Program-made: the position numbers and the translations under genes
Assembly: GCF_024793895.1 (NCBI RefSeq)
Contig: NZ_JANUSB010000015.1
Coordinates: 1,879,157 to 1,943,156 of the forward strand
Source: Serratia sp. AKBS12
GTDB lineage: Bacteria; Pseudomonadota; Gammaproteobacteria; Enterobacterales; Enterobacteriaceae
Reading direction: 5' to 3'
Length of the DNA: 64,000 nt
The notes under the pieces: model-generated
The model's database searches: none
The model's input: the letters and a program-made list of their open reading frames with translations, nothing else
What the model was told of the DNA's origin: nothing
Part shown: positions 50,420-60,965 of the stretch, piece by piece
How the letters are laid out: each line of letters begins with the position of its first letter
Position numbering within the stretch: position 1 is the stretch's first letter

Positions 50420-52183
50420 ATGACGCAGACTTTTATCCCCGGTAAAGACGCGGCGCTGGAAGATTCCATCAGCCGTTTCCAACAGAAATTAAGCGATCTG
50501 GGTTTCAATATCGAAGAAGCTTCCTGGCTTAATCCGGTTCCACACGTTTGGTCGGTGCATATTCGCGATCGCGATTGCCCGCTGTGCTTCACCAACGGCA
50601 AAGGCGCCAGCAAAAAAGCCGCGCTGGCTTCCGCTTTGGGCGAATATTTCGAACGCTTGTCGACCAACTATTTCTTTGCCGACTTCTACCTGGGCAAGCA
50701 GATCGCCGAGGGTGATTTCGTGCATTATCCCAACGAGAAGTGGTTCCCGATCCCGGCGGATGATTCACTGCCGGCCGGTATCCTCGATCAGCGACTGCAT
50801 GCGTTCTACAATCCTGAACAGGAAGTGCGCGCCAGCGAACTGATCGACCTGCAATCCGGCAACGGCGATCGCGGTATCTGTGCATTGCCGTTCACTCGCC
50901 AGTCCGACCAGGAAACGGTGTATATCCCGATGAACATCATCGGCAATCTGTACGTTTCCAATGGCATGTCGGCCGGCAACACCGCCAACGAGGCGCGTGT
51001 GCAAGGCCTGTCGGAAGTGTTCGAGCGCTATGTCAAAAACCGCATCATCGCCGAGTCGATCAGCCTGCCGGAGATCCCGGCCGAGGTGCTGAACCGCTAT
51101 CCGGGGGTGGTCGAGGCCATCGCCAAGCTGGAAGAAGAAGGTTTCCCGATCCTGTCCTATGATGCTTCGCTGGGCGGCGACTACCCGGTGATCTGCGTGG
51201 TGTTGTTCAACCCGGCCAACGGTACCTGCTTTGCCTCGTTCGGTGCCCATCCCGATTTCGGCGTAGCGCTGGAACGCACCGTGACCGAGCTGTTGCAGGG
51301 CCGCAGCCTGAAGGATCTCGACGTGTTCACTGCGCCGACCTTCGATGATGAAGAAGTGGCCGAACACGCCAACCTCGAAACACACTTTATCGACTCCAGC
51401 GGCCTGATTTCCTGGGATATGTTCAAGCAGGATGCGGATTATCCCTTCGTTGACTGGAGCTTTAGCGGCAGTACCCAGCAGGAATTCGCGACCCTGATGG
51501 ACATCTTCAAGAAAGAAGACGCGGAAGTGTACATCGCCGACTATGAGCATCTGGGCGTCTACGCCTGCCGCATCATCGTACCGGGGATGTCCGACATTTA
51601 TCCGGCCGAGGATCTGCTGCTGGCCAACAACAGCATGGGTGCACATCTGCGCGAGCTGCTGCTGGCGTTGCCGGACAGCGACTGGGCACCGGAAGAATAT
51701 CTGGCGCTGCTCGAACGTCTGGATGACGAAGGGCTGGATGATTTTACCCGCGTACGCGAACTGCTGGGCATTGCCTCCGGTAAGGACAACGCCTGGCACA
51801 CGCTGCGTGTCGGTGAGTTGAAGTCGATGCTGGCGCTGGCCGGCGGCGATATGGAGCAGGCGCTAATCTGGACCGAATGGACGCAGGACTTTAACGCCTC
51901 GGTGCTCAGCCCACAGCGCAGCAACTATTACCGCTGTCTGCAAACGCTGCTGCTGCTCGCGCAGGAGCCAGATCGCGATCCGGCACAGTATTACGGTGCC
52001 TTTGTAAAGATGTACGGCCAGGAAACCGTTGATGCCGCCTCCGCAGCCATCAGCGGCGAAGCACGTTTTAACGGTCTGTTCGCCGTCGACGGCGATCTGC
52101 AGGCACTGCCGGCACATCAGGCGCTGTTGGCTGCCTACGAAAAATTGCAGCAGGCAAAACGTCGCCATTGGGCAAAAGCCTAA
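50420..52183 (+). CDS. ycaO: YcaO, ATP-dependent YcaO-domain protein (RimO methylthiolation accessory)
   Basis: YcaO proteins activate backbone amides with ATP. E. coli YcaO is reported to support beta-methylthiolation of ribosomal protein S12 with RimO. The 587-residue protein (586 in E. coli) has the YcaO core with ALASALGEYFERLSTNYFF near 74, SAGNTANEARVQGLSEVFER near 188 (ATP/Mg ligands) and GAHPDFGVALERTVTELLQG near 275. A helical C-terminal region (about 415-570) ends without the PxPxP tail of peptide cyclodehydratases, so a RiPP role is unlikely; no precursor peptide is adjacent. The ATG at 50420 matches E. coli; a GTG three codons earlier is possible. Confidence 0.94.
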   Translation: MTQTFIPGKDAALEDSISRFQQKLSDLGFNIEEASWLNPVPHVWSVHIRDRDCPLCFTNGKGASKKAALASALGEYFERLSTNYFFADFYLGKQIAEGDFVHYPNEKWFPIPADDSLPAGILDQRLHAFYNPEQEVRASELIDLQSGNGDRGICALPFTRQSDQETVYIPMNIIGNLYVSNGMSAGNTANEARVQGLSEVFERYVKNRIIAESISLPEIPAEVLNRYPGVVEAIAKLEEEGFPILSYDASLGGDYPVICVVLFNPANGTCFASFGAHPDFGVALERTVTELLQGRSLKDLDVFTAPTFDDEEVAEHANLETHFIDSSGLISWDMFKQDADYPFVDWSFSGSTQQEFATLMDIFKKEDAEVYIADYEHLGVYACRIIVPGMSDIYPAEDLLLANNSMGAHLRELLLALPDSDWAPEEYLALLERLDDEGLDDFTRVRELLGIASGKDNAWHTLRVGELKSMLALAGGDMEQALIWTEWTQDFNASVLSPQRSNYYRCLQTLLLLAQEPDRDPAQYYGAFVKMYGQETVDAASAAISGEARFNGLFAVDGDLQALPAHQALLAAYEKLQQAKRRHWAKA

Positions 52184-52619
52184 CCAGCAGTCAGGCACCG
52201 ACGGCGCGACCGGCGGTGCCCATCAATCGAGCCAGGATAAATACCACATGTTGCCGAGAAATCGGCGCATTTTTCATCGGTTGGCCATCTGCGGTACGCA
52301 GGCAAATTCCGCCGTTCGCAATGGCTGCGAAAAAGTTAAATCAAGGTTAATAAGCTGGTAACATTTCACCCTGCGACGGCGAAATAAATACAAAAAATTA
52401 ACCATTAAAACAACCTCCCCTCCTCTTTATTCAAAAAATATTGCAAAGTTTAAAAAATATTTTTTATATTAAAAACAGATAGTTACGATCATTTTTGTCG
52501 AGTTTTTGGCGTTTCAAACCAGTCTACCTTGGCCCAACATGATCCAAATCAACTTTTACCGCATACCGCTTTGCTAGTATCTCATTGCGTTGTTATAACC
52601 CTTTTGAGCGAGAGCTAGC
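52184..52619 (+). other. 436-base ycaO-focA intergenic region with pfl promoters
   Basis: The first part holds a short hairpin GCCGA / TCGGC with a GAAA loop (52253-52266) followed by CGCATTTTT, a possible ycaO terminator. The rest is AT-rich (about 52360-52500), as in other pfl regulatory regions. It ends in an FNR-dependent promoter described separately. No coding frame is convincing. Confidence 0.6.
52539..52587 (+). promoter_or_regulatory. FNR class II promoter of focA-pflB
   Basis: The FNR site ATGATCCAAATCAA (52539-52552) matches TTGAT-N4-ATCAA at nine of ten positions. A -10 element TAGTAT lies at 52575-52580, putting the start near 52587, so the FNR site is centred at about -41.5, the class II activation position. 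E. coli pfl promoters are activated by FNR and ArcA in the same way. Confidence 0.8.
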
Positions 52620-53477
52620 GTGAAAGCAGACAACCCTTTCGATCTGTTATTACCTGCCGCAACGGCGAAAGTCGCCGAAGATGCGGGCGTATATAAAGCG
52701 ACCAAGCAGCCGCTAAAAACGTTTTATCTGGCTATTACCGCCGGCGTATTCATTTCAATTGCCTTTGTCTTCTATATCACCGCTACCACCGGCACCGCAG
52801 CAGTGCCCTTCGGCCTGGCCAAACTGGTCGGCGGTATCTGCTTCTCACTGGGATTGATGCTGGTGGTGGTCTGCGGCGCAGACCTGTTCACGTCCACCGT
52901 TCTCACCGTGATTGCCAAGGCCAGCGGCCGCATTACCTGGCGCCAATTGGCAACCAACTGGCTTAATGTCTATATTGGTAACCTGATCGGCGCGCTGTTC
53001 TTCGTCGCCCTGATGTGGTGTTCCGGCGAATATATGACGGCCAACGGCCTGTGGGGGTTGAACGTGTTGCAGACTGCCGATCACAAACTCCACCACACTT
53101 TTGTTGAAGCCGTATCACTCGGCATCCTGGCTAATCTGATGGTCTGCCTTGCGGTGTGGATGAGCTACTCCGGCCGCAGCCTGATGGACAAAATGTTCGC
53201 CATGGTACTGCCAGTCGCCATGTTCGTCGCCAGCGGTTTTGAGCACAGTATCGCCAACATGTTCATGATCCCGATGGGTATCGTAATCAAGCATCTCGCG
53301 GCGCCGGAGTTCTGGCAGGCCGTAGGAGCAACGCCCGAGCAATTCGCTCACCTGACCGTAAGCAATTTCATCATCGACAACCTGATTCCTGTCACCCTCG
53401 GCAATATCATTGGTGGCGGTCTGCTGGTTGGGTTGACTTACTGGGTAATATATCTGCGTGGTGATCGGCAGCACTGA
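52620..53477 (+). CDS. focA: FocA, formate channel
   Basis: FocA is a pentameric inner-membrane formate/nitrite-family channel that exports formate during fermentation and can re-import it. The 285-residue protein (285 in E. coli) has six membrane helices and the family motifs [20 protein letters not shown] near 65 and [10 protein letters not shown] near 85. The [13 protein letters not shown] segment follows near 118, and the gating histidine lies in [17 protein letters not shown] near 200. Translation starts at GTG (52620), as in E. coli. It precedes pflB by 52 bases in one operon under an FNR promoter. Confidence 0.96.
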   Translation: MKADNPFDLLLPAATAKVAEDAGVYKATKQPLKTFYLAITAGVFISIAFVFYITATTGTAAVPFGLAKLVGGICFSLGLMLVVVCGADLFTSTVLTVIAKASGRITWRQLATNWLNVYIGNLIGALFFVALMWCSGEYMTANGLWGLNVLQTADHKLHHTFVEAVSLGILANLMVCLAVWMSYSGRSLMDKMFAMVLPVAMFVASGFEHSIANMFMIPMGIVIKHLAAPEFWQAVGATPEQFAHLTVSNFIIDNLIPVTLGNIIGGGLLVGLTYWVIYLRGDRQH

Positions 53478-53529
53478 GCCGCTATCGCAACGCCGGGTTC
53501 GAAATCCACAATTAGAAGGTAGGTGTACA

Positions 53530-55812
<2,283 letters not shown>

Positions 55813-56110
55813 TCCTCTGCCTGGCCGGGTGGATACCCCCTCTCGGCCAGACGATTGCTTACCGGGGCCGGATTTTCCGGCCTTTTTAACACACCATGCT
55901 CGCCCCTGACTCCGCAGAGTCTGTTTTGCCAGCGGTCTATAATCGATGGATATCCGGCAAAACAGTTATCCGGCAAACAGCCGGCCGACAGGTATCGTTC
56001 CACTCCGGCACTCGGGCACCGCCCTGCTGCCGCATCGCTGATCCCTGTCGACCACTACATGCCTACTTTTTAGACTGCGCCTGACAGTCAATTTTGGAGA
56101 AACCCCTGCA
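55813..56110 (+). other. pflB-pflA intergenic region
   Basis: The 298-base gap carries the pflB terminator near its start. The remainder should contain the separate pflA promoter; I cannot pick out its elements with confidence. Short open frames on both strands look like chance. Confidence 0.5.
55866..55887 (+). terminator. Terminator of focA-pflB
   Basis: A perfect seven-base stem GGCCGGA / TCCGGCC with loop TTT (55866-55882) is followed by five T bases, 54 bases past the pflB stop. It implies that pflA is largely transcribed on its own. Confidence 0.85.
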
Positions 56111-56851
56111 ATGTCCGTGAAAGGTCGTATCCACTCATTCGAATCCTGTGGCACCGTTGATGGTCCAGGGATCCGCTTTATCGTATTCTTTCAGGGCTGC
56201 CTGATGCGCTGCCTTTACTGCCATAACCGCGACACCTGGGATACGCACGGCGGCAAGGAAGTCACCGTTGAAGAACTGATGAAGGACACCGTGTCCTATC
56301 GTCATTTTATGAACGCTTCCGGCGGCGGCGTTACCGCGTCCGGTGGTGAAGCCATTTTGCAGGCCGAATTCGTGCGCGACTGGTTCCGCGCCTGTCATCA
56401 GGAAGGTATCAATACCTGCCTGGACACCAACGGGTTTGTGCGTCGTTACGATCCGGTGATTGACGAATTGCTGGACACCACCGATCTGGTGATGCTCGAT
56501 CTCAAGCAAATGAATGACGATATTCATCAGAATCTGGTTGGGGTATCCAATCACCGCACGCTGGAATTTGCGCGCTATCTGGCGAAACGCAATCAACGCA
56601 CCTGGATCCGCTACGTGGTAGTGCCAGGCTGGTCAGACGATGACCGGTCTGCCCATTTGCTGGGCGAATTCACCAAAGACATGGCCAACATCGAAAAAAT
56701 CGAGCTGCTGCCCTACCATGAGCTGGGTAAACACAAATGGGTGGCGATGGGTGAAGAGTACAAATTGGACGGCGTGCATCCGCCAAAAGCGGATACCATG
56801 GATCGCGTAAAGGGGATCCTGGAGAGTTACGGTCACACCGTAATGTATTAA
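56111..56851 (+). CDS. pflA: PflA, pyruvate formate-lyase activating enzyme (radical SAM)
   Basis: PflA installs the glycyl radical on PflB using SAM and a 4Fe-4S cluster. The 246-residue radical SAM enzyme has the CxxxCxxC cluster motif in [16 protein letters not shown] (Cys30, 34, 37), [13 protein letters not shown] near 76 and [12 protein letters not shown] near 103. Length equals E. coli. A GGAGAAACC site precedes the ATG. It follows pflB after a terminator and is itself followed by a strong bidirectional terminator. Confidence 0.97.
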   Translation: MSVKGRIHSFESCGTVDGPGIRFIVFFQGCLMRCLYCHNRDTWDTHGGKEVTVEELMKDTVSYRHFMNASGGGVTASGGEAILQAEFVRDWFRACHQEGINTCLDTNGFVRRYDPVIDELLDTTDLVMLDLKQMNDDIHQNLVGVSNHRTLEFARYLAKRNQRTWIRYVVVPGWSDDDRSAHLLGEFTKDMANIEKIELLPYHELGKHKWVAMGEEYKLDGVHPPKADTMDRVKGILESYGHTVMY

Positions 56852-56867
56852 TTTCTCAAACAGGATC

Positions 56868-56899
56868 AAAAAACCCGGTGCCATTGCTCCGGGTTTTTT
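56868..56899. terminator. Bidirectional terminator between pflA and ycaD
   Basis: A perfect 11-base stem AAAAAACCCGG / CCGGGTTTTTT (56868-56878 with 56889-56899) has T-runs on both strands and ends the convergent pflA and ycaD genes. Confidence 0.93.
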
Positions 56900-56903
56900 A
56901 GTT

Positions 56904-58049
56904 TCAGGCGGCAGCCAGCGGCGTGTGATGGCGATCCGGCCTCTTCAGCAGCATCATCAGATATACCAGCGCCACGGCCGCAATCATCACAAACAGCAGA
57001 CGGTCGGAATAGTTCTGCATCAGCATCGCCGTCATGGATGGCCCCACCAGACTGCCGATGGTGTAACTCATCAACAGCGCCTGGTTCATCGCCACCAGCT
57101 CATGCGGCATCGCCTTCTCACAGGCCCAGGACATCGCCACCGGATACAGGGTGAAACCGGCACAGCCGAGGATAAACAGAGACGGTGCCATCGCGTAGTT
57201 GCCCAGCATCGCCACGCTGGCCAGAATCACCACGAAGACCTGAATACGCAACACCAGCAACCGACCGTAGCGATCGGCCATGCGCCCGACCGGCCACTGC
57301 CCGACGATGCCGGAGCTGACCAGCAATGCCATCCAGTAACCGACGTTGGCATCACTAAAACCCTGATGCGACAAATACAACGGCATTAACCCATACAGAG
57401 AACCGAGTACAATGCCGGAAATAATGCAACCATTGATGCCAAGACGTGCGCTGCGGCGCTTCAGCATCGGCCAGACCGCCGCTTGCTGCGGTTCATCTTC
57501 CGTACGGTTAACCCGCGCAAACAACATCGGCAGCATGGCGGTGATCACCAAGGCGGTGACCCAAGGCAATACGCTGAGCAACTGGGTAGGCAGCATGCTC
57601 AGCAGCAGTTGGCCCAGCACCGTACCAAGGTAATACACCATCATATAGGCAGCCAACAGCTGGCCGCGATTGCTCAGGTTGCCGCTGCGCAGCAAGGCAC
57701 TTTCAACGATAACCCAAATCCAGGAACACCCTACGCCGGCAAAGAAACGCCAGCCCATCCAGCTCCAGAAATCCAGGGAAAGCGCCATACCGGCGGTTGC
57801 AACGGCAAAAACCAGACAGGCAAGATGATAACTACGGGTGAAACCAATACGCTTGATCAGTTTACCTGCTACCAGGGTGCCCGCCAGATTGCCGGTAAAA
57901 TAAGCAGAACCTATCATCCCGACTTGCCAGGTTGACAATTGAGCATGATTTAACCAAAGGGGAACTAAAGTATTTAAAACAGCAATTGAAACCGTAAGCA
58001 ACAATAAGCCACAGAGCAGGAGTAGCACTGGGCGAGAATATGCGGACAT
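56904..58049 (-). CDS. ycaD: YcaD, MFS-family transporter
   Basis: The 381-residue major facilitator protein has twelve predicted membrane segments and an acidic/basic loop between segments 2 and 3 ([20 protein letters not shown] near 65). An equivalent loop, [19 protein letters not shown], lies near 255. It matches E. coli YcaD (382) along its length and belongs to the UMF/putative drug-efflux-like subgroup; the substrate is unknown. The ATG at 58047-58049 gives [19 protein letters not shown]; a longer frame upstream lacks support. E. coli ycaM, ycaN, ycaK and ycaC, which flank it there, are absent here. Confidence 0.92.
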   Translation of the reverse strand: MSAYSRPVLLLLCGLLLLTVSIAVLNTLVPLWLNHAQLSTWQVGMIGSAYFTGNLAGTLVAGKLIKRIGFTRSYHLACLVFAVATAGMALSLDFWSWMGWRFFAGVGCSWIWVIVESALLRSGNLSNRGQLLAAYMMVYYLGTVLGQLLLSMLPTQLLSVLPWVTALVITAMLPMLFARVNRTEDEPQQAAVWPMLKRRSARLGINGCIISGIVLGSLYGLMPLYLSHQGFSDANVGYWMALLVSSGIVGQWPVGRMADRYGRLLVLRIQVFVVILASVAMLGNYAMAPSLFILGCAGFTLYPVAMSWACEKAMPHELVAMNQALLMSYTIGSLVGPSMTAMLMQNYSDRLLFVMIAAVALVYLMMLLKRPDRHHTPLAAA

Positions 58050-58168
58050 AGTGAATGGGGACCGAACACGCAATGAGAATGCGCGCATCATGCCACTGGC
58101 GATAAAAAAGTCAATCAGCTAATCAATGACGACAGCACAATATGTTTATTAAATTTCTGGTGTCTCGT

Positions 58169-58732
58169 TCACAGGCTGGTTGGCAGGCGTTTTTCGCCGG
58201 TGGGCACCAGCAAAATATGACCATGAAAGCAGGACAATTTGCACAGGCCGCAACCATTGCATTGCCGATCGTCGCACTGCCACTGCCCTTCGCCGTGGAC
58301 CGTCTGGTTGAATGACAACGCCCGTTGCGGACAGCTGATGGCACACATCCGGCAGCTGTCACGCAGCCCCAGGCAGCTCGCACTGATTTGTGGCCGCAGG
58401 GTAGTGTCGCCTGGCATGCCGGCGCGTAACGCGCCGGTCTGGCAAGCCGAGGTGCATTTCAGGCAATGATCGCACTCGGTAAACTCAACGTTGAGCACTA
58501 CCTTGCCCTGCTGCACCGTCAATAACCCATACGGACAGGCGTCACTACAGTCACCGCAGCCGTTGCAGGCCGCGCAGAACAGCGCCTCGGGCAACGCTTG
58601 CGGTGGACGTGCGCTGGGCGGTAGCGCGCCCGGCGTGGGGGTAATCCCCGGCTGCCTGGCGCGCGCGACCCAACCGGTGAACAGCCGCCGACGCTGGCTG
58701 CCTTCAGCACTCAGGGGCTGTTCACTTTTCAT
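58169..58732 (-). CDS. NapF-like ferredoxin with four cysteine clusters
   Basis: The 187-residue protein has an arginine-rich N-terminus (SQRRRLFTGWVARARQP, residues 11-27) like NapF and four cysteine groups: CNGCGDCSDACPYG near 60, CDHCLKCTSACQTG near 92, CRMCAISCP near 132 and CNGCGLCKLSCFHG near 160. This pattern fits NapF-type iron-sulfur proteins, which help load clusters or cofactor into molybdoenzymes such as NapA. The ATG overlaps the dmsD stop (ATGA), so it is coupled to the dms operon as its last gene. A role in DmsA or YnfE maturation is an inference. Confidence 0.8.
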   Translation of the reverse strand: MKSEQPLSAEGSQRRRLFTGWVARARQPGITPTPGALPPSARPPQALPEALFCAACNGCGDCSDACPYGLLTVQQGKVVLNVEFTECDHCLKCTSACQTGALRAGMPGDTTLRPQISASCLGLRDSCRMCAISCPQRALSFNQTVHGEGQWQCDDRQCNGCGLCKLSCFHGHILLVPTGEKRLPTSL

Positions 58733-59346
58733 CAGAAATACAGCTCCAGTTCGGCTACCGGCTCGCTGCATTCTTGCGCCCATGCGCTCAGCGTATTTTG
58801 CGCCAACTGCGCCAGTCCCAGATAGAACGGATGGGCAGCATGCTGTTCCAGCAAGCTCAGAAAACGTGGCGCCCAAGGCAACAGATGCTGGGCCAATAAC
58901 TCCTGCAACAACCTGCCCTGTTGTTCTTCCGCCAGCCAGGCGGCCATCATCAGCAAGGTGCCAAGATGATCTTCCGGTTCGTTCTGTTCGCGTTGCGTAT
59001 CAATACCATTGTTTCTCAACCACTTACGTAGCCGCAACGTAGAATCACCGAACAATACGCTCTCTTTATCCAGATAGACCGAGCCCCACGGCGGTGCCGG
59101 CAAGGCATAGGGTCCGACAAATAATCGTTGATAGGCCTCGGAAAGCGTCTCTGGCTGTTGATCCTTAATGCCTTCGGCTATCAGTTGCGCCGCAGCCTGG
59201 TTCTCACCATAAGGCCACTCCGTCAGCCAGGCCGGGTCTGCCATCGTTGCCAGCAAGGCGCGGCATTCATCACTCTCAGGCGGCGCATACAGCAATACGC
59301 CCAGCACACGGCCGGTTAACGCAATATTATCAAGCTTCATAAGCAT
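58732..59346 (-). CDS. dmsD: DmsD, twin-arginine signal chaperone for DMSO reductase
   Basis: DmsD binds the Tat leader of DmsA-type proteins and holds them until cofactor insertion is complete. The 204-residue all-helical TorD/DmsD protein has LFVGPYALPAPPWGSVYLDK near 70 and LFGDSTLRLRKWL near 93. The motif EPEDHLGTLLMMAAWL lies near 118 and HPFYLGLAQLAQ near 173, all close to E. coli DmsD (YnfI, 204). A GGAA precedes the first ATG at 59344-59346; an ATG two codons later is an alternative. It lies 129 bases after dmsC and overlaps the NapF-like gene. Confidence 0.92.
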   Translation of the reverse strand: MLMKLDNIALTGRVLGVLLYAPPESDECRALLATMADPAWLTEWPYGENQAAAQLIAEGIKDQQPETLSEAYQRLFVGPYALPAPPWGSVYLDKESVLFGDSTLRLRKWLRNNGIDTQREQNEPEDHLGTLLMMAAWLAEEQQGRLLQELLAQHLLPWAPRFLSLLEQHAAHPFYLGLAQLAQNTLSAWAQECSEPVAELELYF

Positions 59347-59475
59347 CAGATTTCCATCAGGGCACCGTCAGTCGCCAACGTCCACACCGTTTTTTGCCGG
59401 ACCGCCAACGGTCACGCCGCTGCTGCCGCAAAACGATGTAAAATCCAGTGGCGCAAACGGCACCCATAGTCAATA

Positions 59476-60336
59476 TTAGCCTGCCACCGCCATACCGACG
59501 GTCATGTGCAGGCCGTAAAATACACCGCGGCCAATCAGTTCCCCGGCCACCACCAGTACCAAGCCGAGCGCTAACGCCGCCACGCTCGCGTTACCACGGC
59601 GTAACTGCGGGCAGATCCAGCAACCAAGCCCCAACGCCAGCAGTACCAAACGCCAGACCATTAACTGGCCATACTGCGGAATCAATGCTGACGCCTGCTG
59701 GACCGAACTGCTGATGGTCGCCAATTCACCACCCTGCATCATCGCTGCGCCCAGGCCGATCAGCAGGGCAACCACGCTGATAACCATCAGCGTGTTACGC
59801 CAGGCCAACGTCAGCCCGGCTGCCTGCAACAGCAGCATGCCCAGCATCGGCCCAGTGATAAACACCGTCAGGAAGAAGCCGAGCGTAGTGTAACCGTTAT
59901 ACCAGGTCGGCACCGTATCTATCTGATAGACCCGCGTCATGGCATAGACAAACAGCAGGCCCAGCAACATGGTCAGCCCCAGCCACAGCTTGCCCAGCGC
60001 TGGCGGCATCTTGTGCAATACCGCCAGCAGCCAGTAAATGCCACCCACGGCAAAGAACAGCGAACCGCTGGCAATTTCATTGCTCAACGCCGAAGCGCCC
60101 ACGCGATTGAGCGAGTTAAACGCCCGCAGCGGCGAGCCGAGGTGCAGAACGGAAGCAACAAAGGCAAGCCCCATCAATAGCCATAGAAAGAACATCGAAC
60201 GATGCAGCGCCTGCGTTTCGCGCTCGGTCAGTTGCCCTTTAATCAGCGCCAATCCCATCACCAGCACGCCCCCCACCACGCATTGGCCTAATACCGTAAA
60301 CAGCATCAGCGGCCATTCATGCCATCCCATACCCAT
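59476..60336 (-). CDS. dmsC: DmsC, membrane anchor of DMSO reductase
   Basis: DmsC anchors the DmsAB dimer to the periplasmic side of the inner membrane and oxidises menaquinol. The 286-residue protein has eight membrane segments and the conserved stretches MGMGWHEWPLMLFTVLGQC at the start, LHLGSPLRAFNSLNRVGASA near 65 (the His and Arg are implicated in quinol binding) and GELIGRGVFYGLHMTVGMAV at the end. The start at 60334-60336 lies one base after the dmsB stop. It is very close to E. coli DmsC (287). Confidence 0.95.
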   Translation of the reverse strand: MGMGWHEWPLMLFTVLGQCVVGGVLVMGLALIKGQLTERETQALHRSMFFLWLLMGLAFVASVLHLGSPLRAFNSLNRVGASALSNEIASGSLFFAVGGIYWLLAVLHKMPPALGKLWLGLTMLLGLLFVYAMTRVYQIDTVPTWYNGYTTLGFFLTVFITGPMLGMLLLQAAGLTLAWRNTLMVISVVALLIGLGAAMMQGGELATISSSVQQASALIPQYGQLMVWRLVLLALGLGCWICPQLRRGNASVAALALGLVLVVAGELIGRGVFYGLHMTVGMAVAG

Positions 60337-60337
60337 G

Positions 60338-60955
60338 TCAAACCTCCTTCGGATTGGCCAGATGACCAGTAGTGTCGCCGGTTGGCCGACTGTTGGCGTT
60401 CGGTTTGAGCACAATGCTCGGCTTAGTGAAATGTGCCGCCGGCAGCGGAGCAACCTGCGCTAACTGACCATGCTGTTGGCGCAATTCGTCAATCGGACCA
60501 AAGTCCAGCGCACGCAGGGGACAGGACTCTACGCAAATCGGTTTCCTGCCGTCCGCCACCCGCTGATAGCAACCATCACACTTGGTCATATGCCCTTTGG
60601 CGGCGTTGTACTGCGGCGCGCCATAGGGGCAGGCCATATGGCAATATCGGCAACCAATGCAGACCTCTTCATTGACGACCACAAAGCCGTCATCGCGCTT
60701 GTGCATCGCCCCAGTCGGACACACTTGGGTACAAGCCGGTTGTTCACAATGGTTGCAGGCAATCGACAGGTAATAGGCAAAGACATTTTGCTGCCAGCCG
60801 TCCCCATCCTGCTGCCAATCGCCACCGGCATATTCATAAATACGGCGGAAGCTGACGTCAGGCGTCAGGTTTTTATAATCTTTGCATGCCAACTCGCAGG
60901 TTTTGCAGCCGGTGCAACGACTTGAATCAATAAAAAATCCGTATTGCGTAGTCAT
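60338..60955 (-). CDS. dmsB: DmsB, four-cluster iron-sulfur subunit of DMSO reductase
   Basis: DmsB relays electrons from DmsC to DmsA through four 4Fe-4S clusters. The 205-residue protein (205 in E. coli) has CTGCKTCELACKD near 14, CNHCEQPACTQVCPTGAM near 67, CIGCRYCHMACPYGAP near 99 and CDGCYQRVADGRKPIC near 126 followed by ESCPLRALDFG. The start at 60953-60955 gives MTTQYGFFIDSSRCTGC. It has no signal peptide and is exported with DmsA by the Tat system. It lies ten bases after dmsA and one base before dmsC. Confidence 0.96.
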   Translation of the reverse strand: MTTQYGFFIDSSRCTGCKTCELACKDYKNLTPDVSFRRIYEYAGGDWQQDGDGWQQNVFAYYLSIACNHCEQPACTQVCPTGAMHKRDDGFVVVNEEVCIGCRYCHMACPYGAPQYNAAKGHMTKCDGCYQRVADGRKPICVESCPLRALDFGPIDELRQQHGQLAQVAPLPAAHFTKPSIVLKPNANSRPTGDTTGHLANPKEV

Positions 60956-60965
60956 CAGCGACTCC

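Noticed and set aside
50420-52183. YcaO as the core of a RiPP (thiazole/oxazole peptide) cluster
   Set aside because: There is no precursor peptide, dehydrogenase, protease or exporter nearby, and the C-terminus lacks the PxPxP tail. It is the housekeeping YcaO next to focA.
55855-56084. Short plus-strand frames between pflB and pflA
   Set aside because: They begin within or next to the pflB terminator and have no ribosome site; likely chance.
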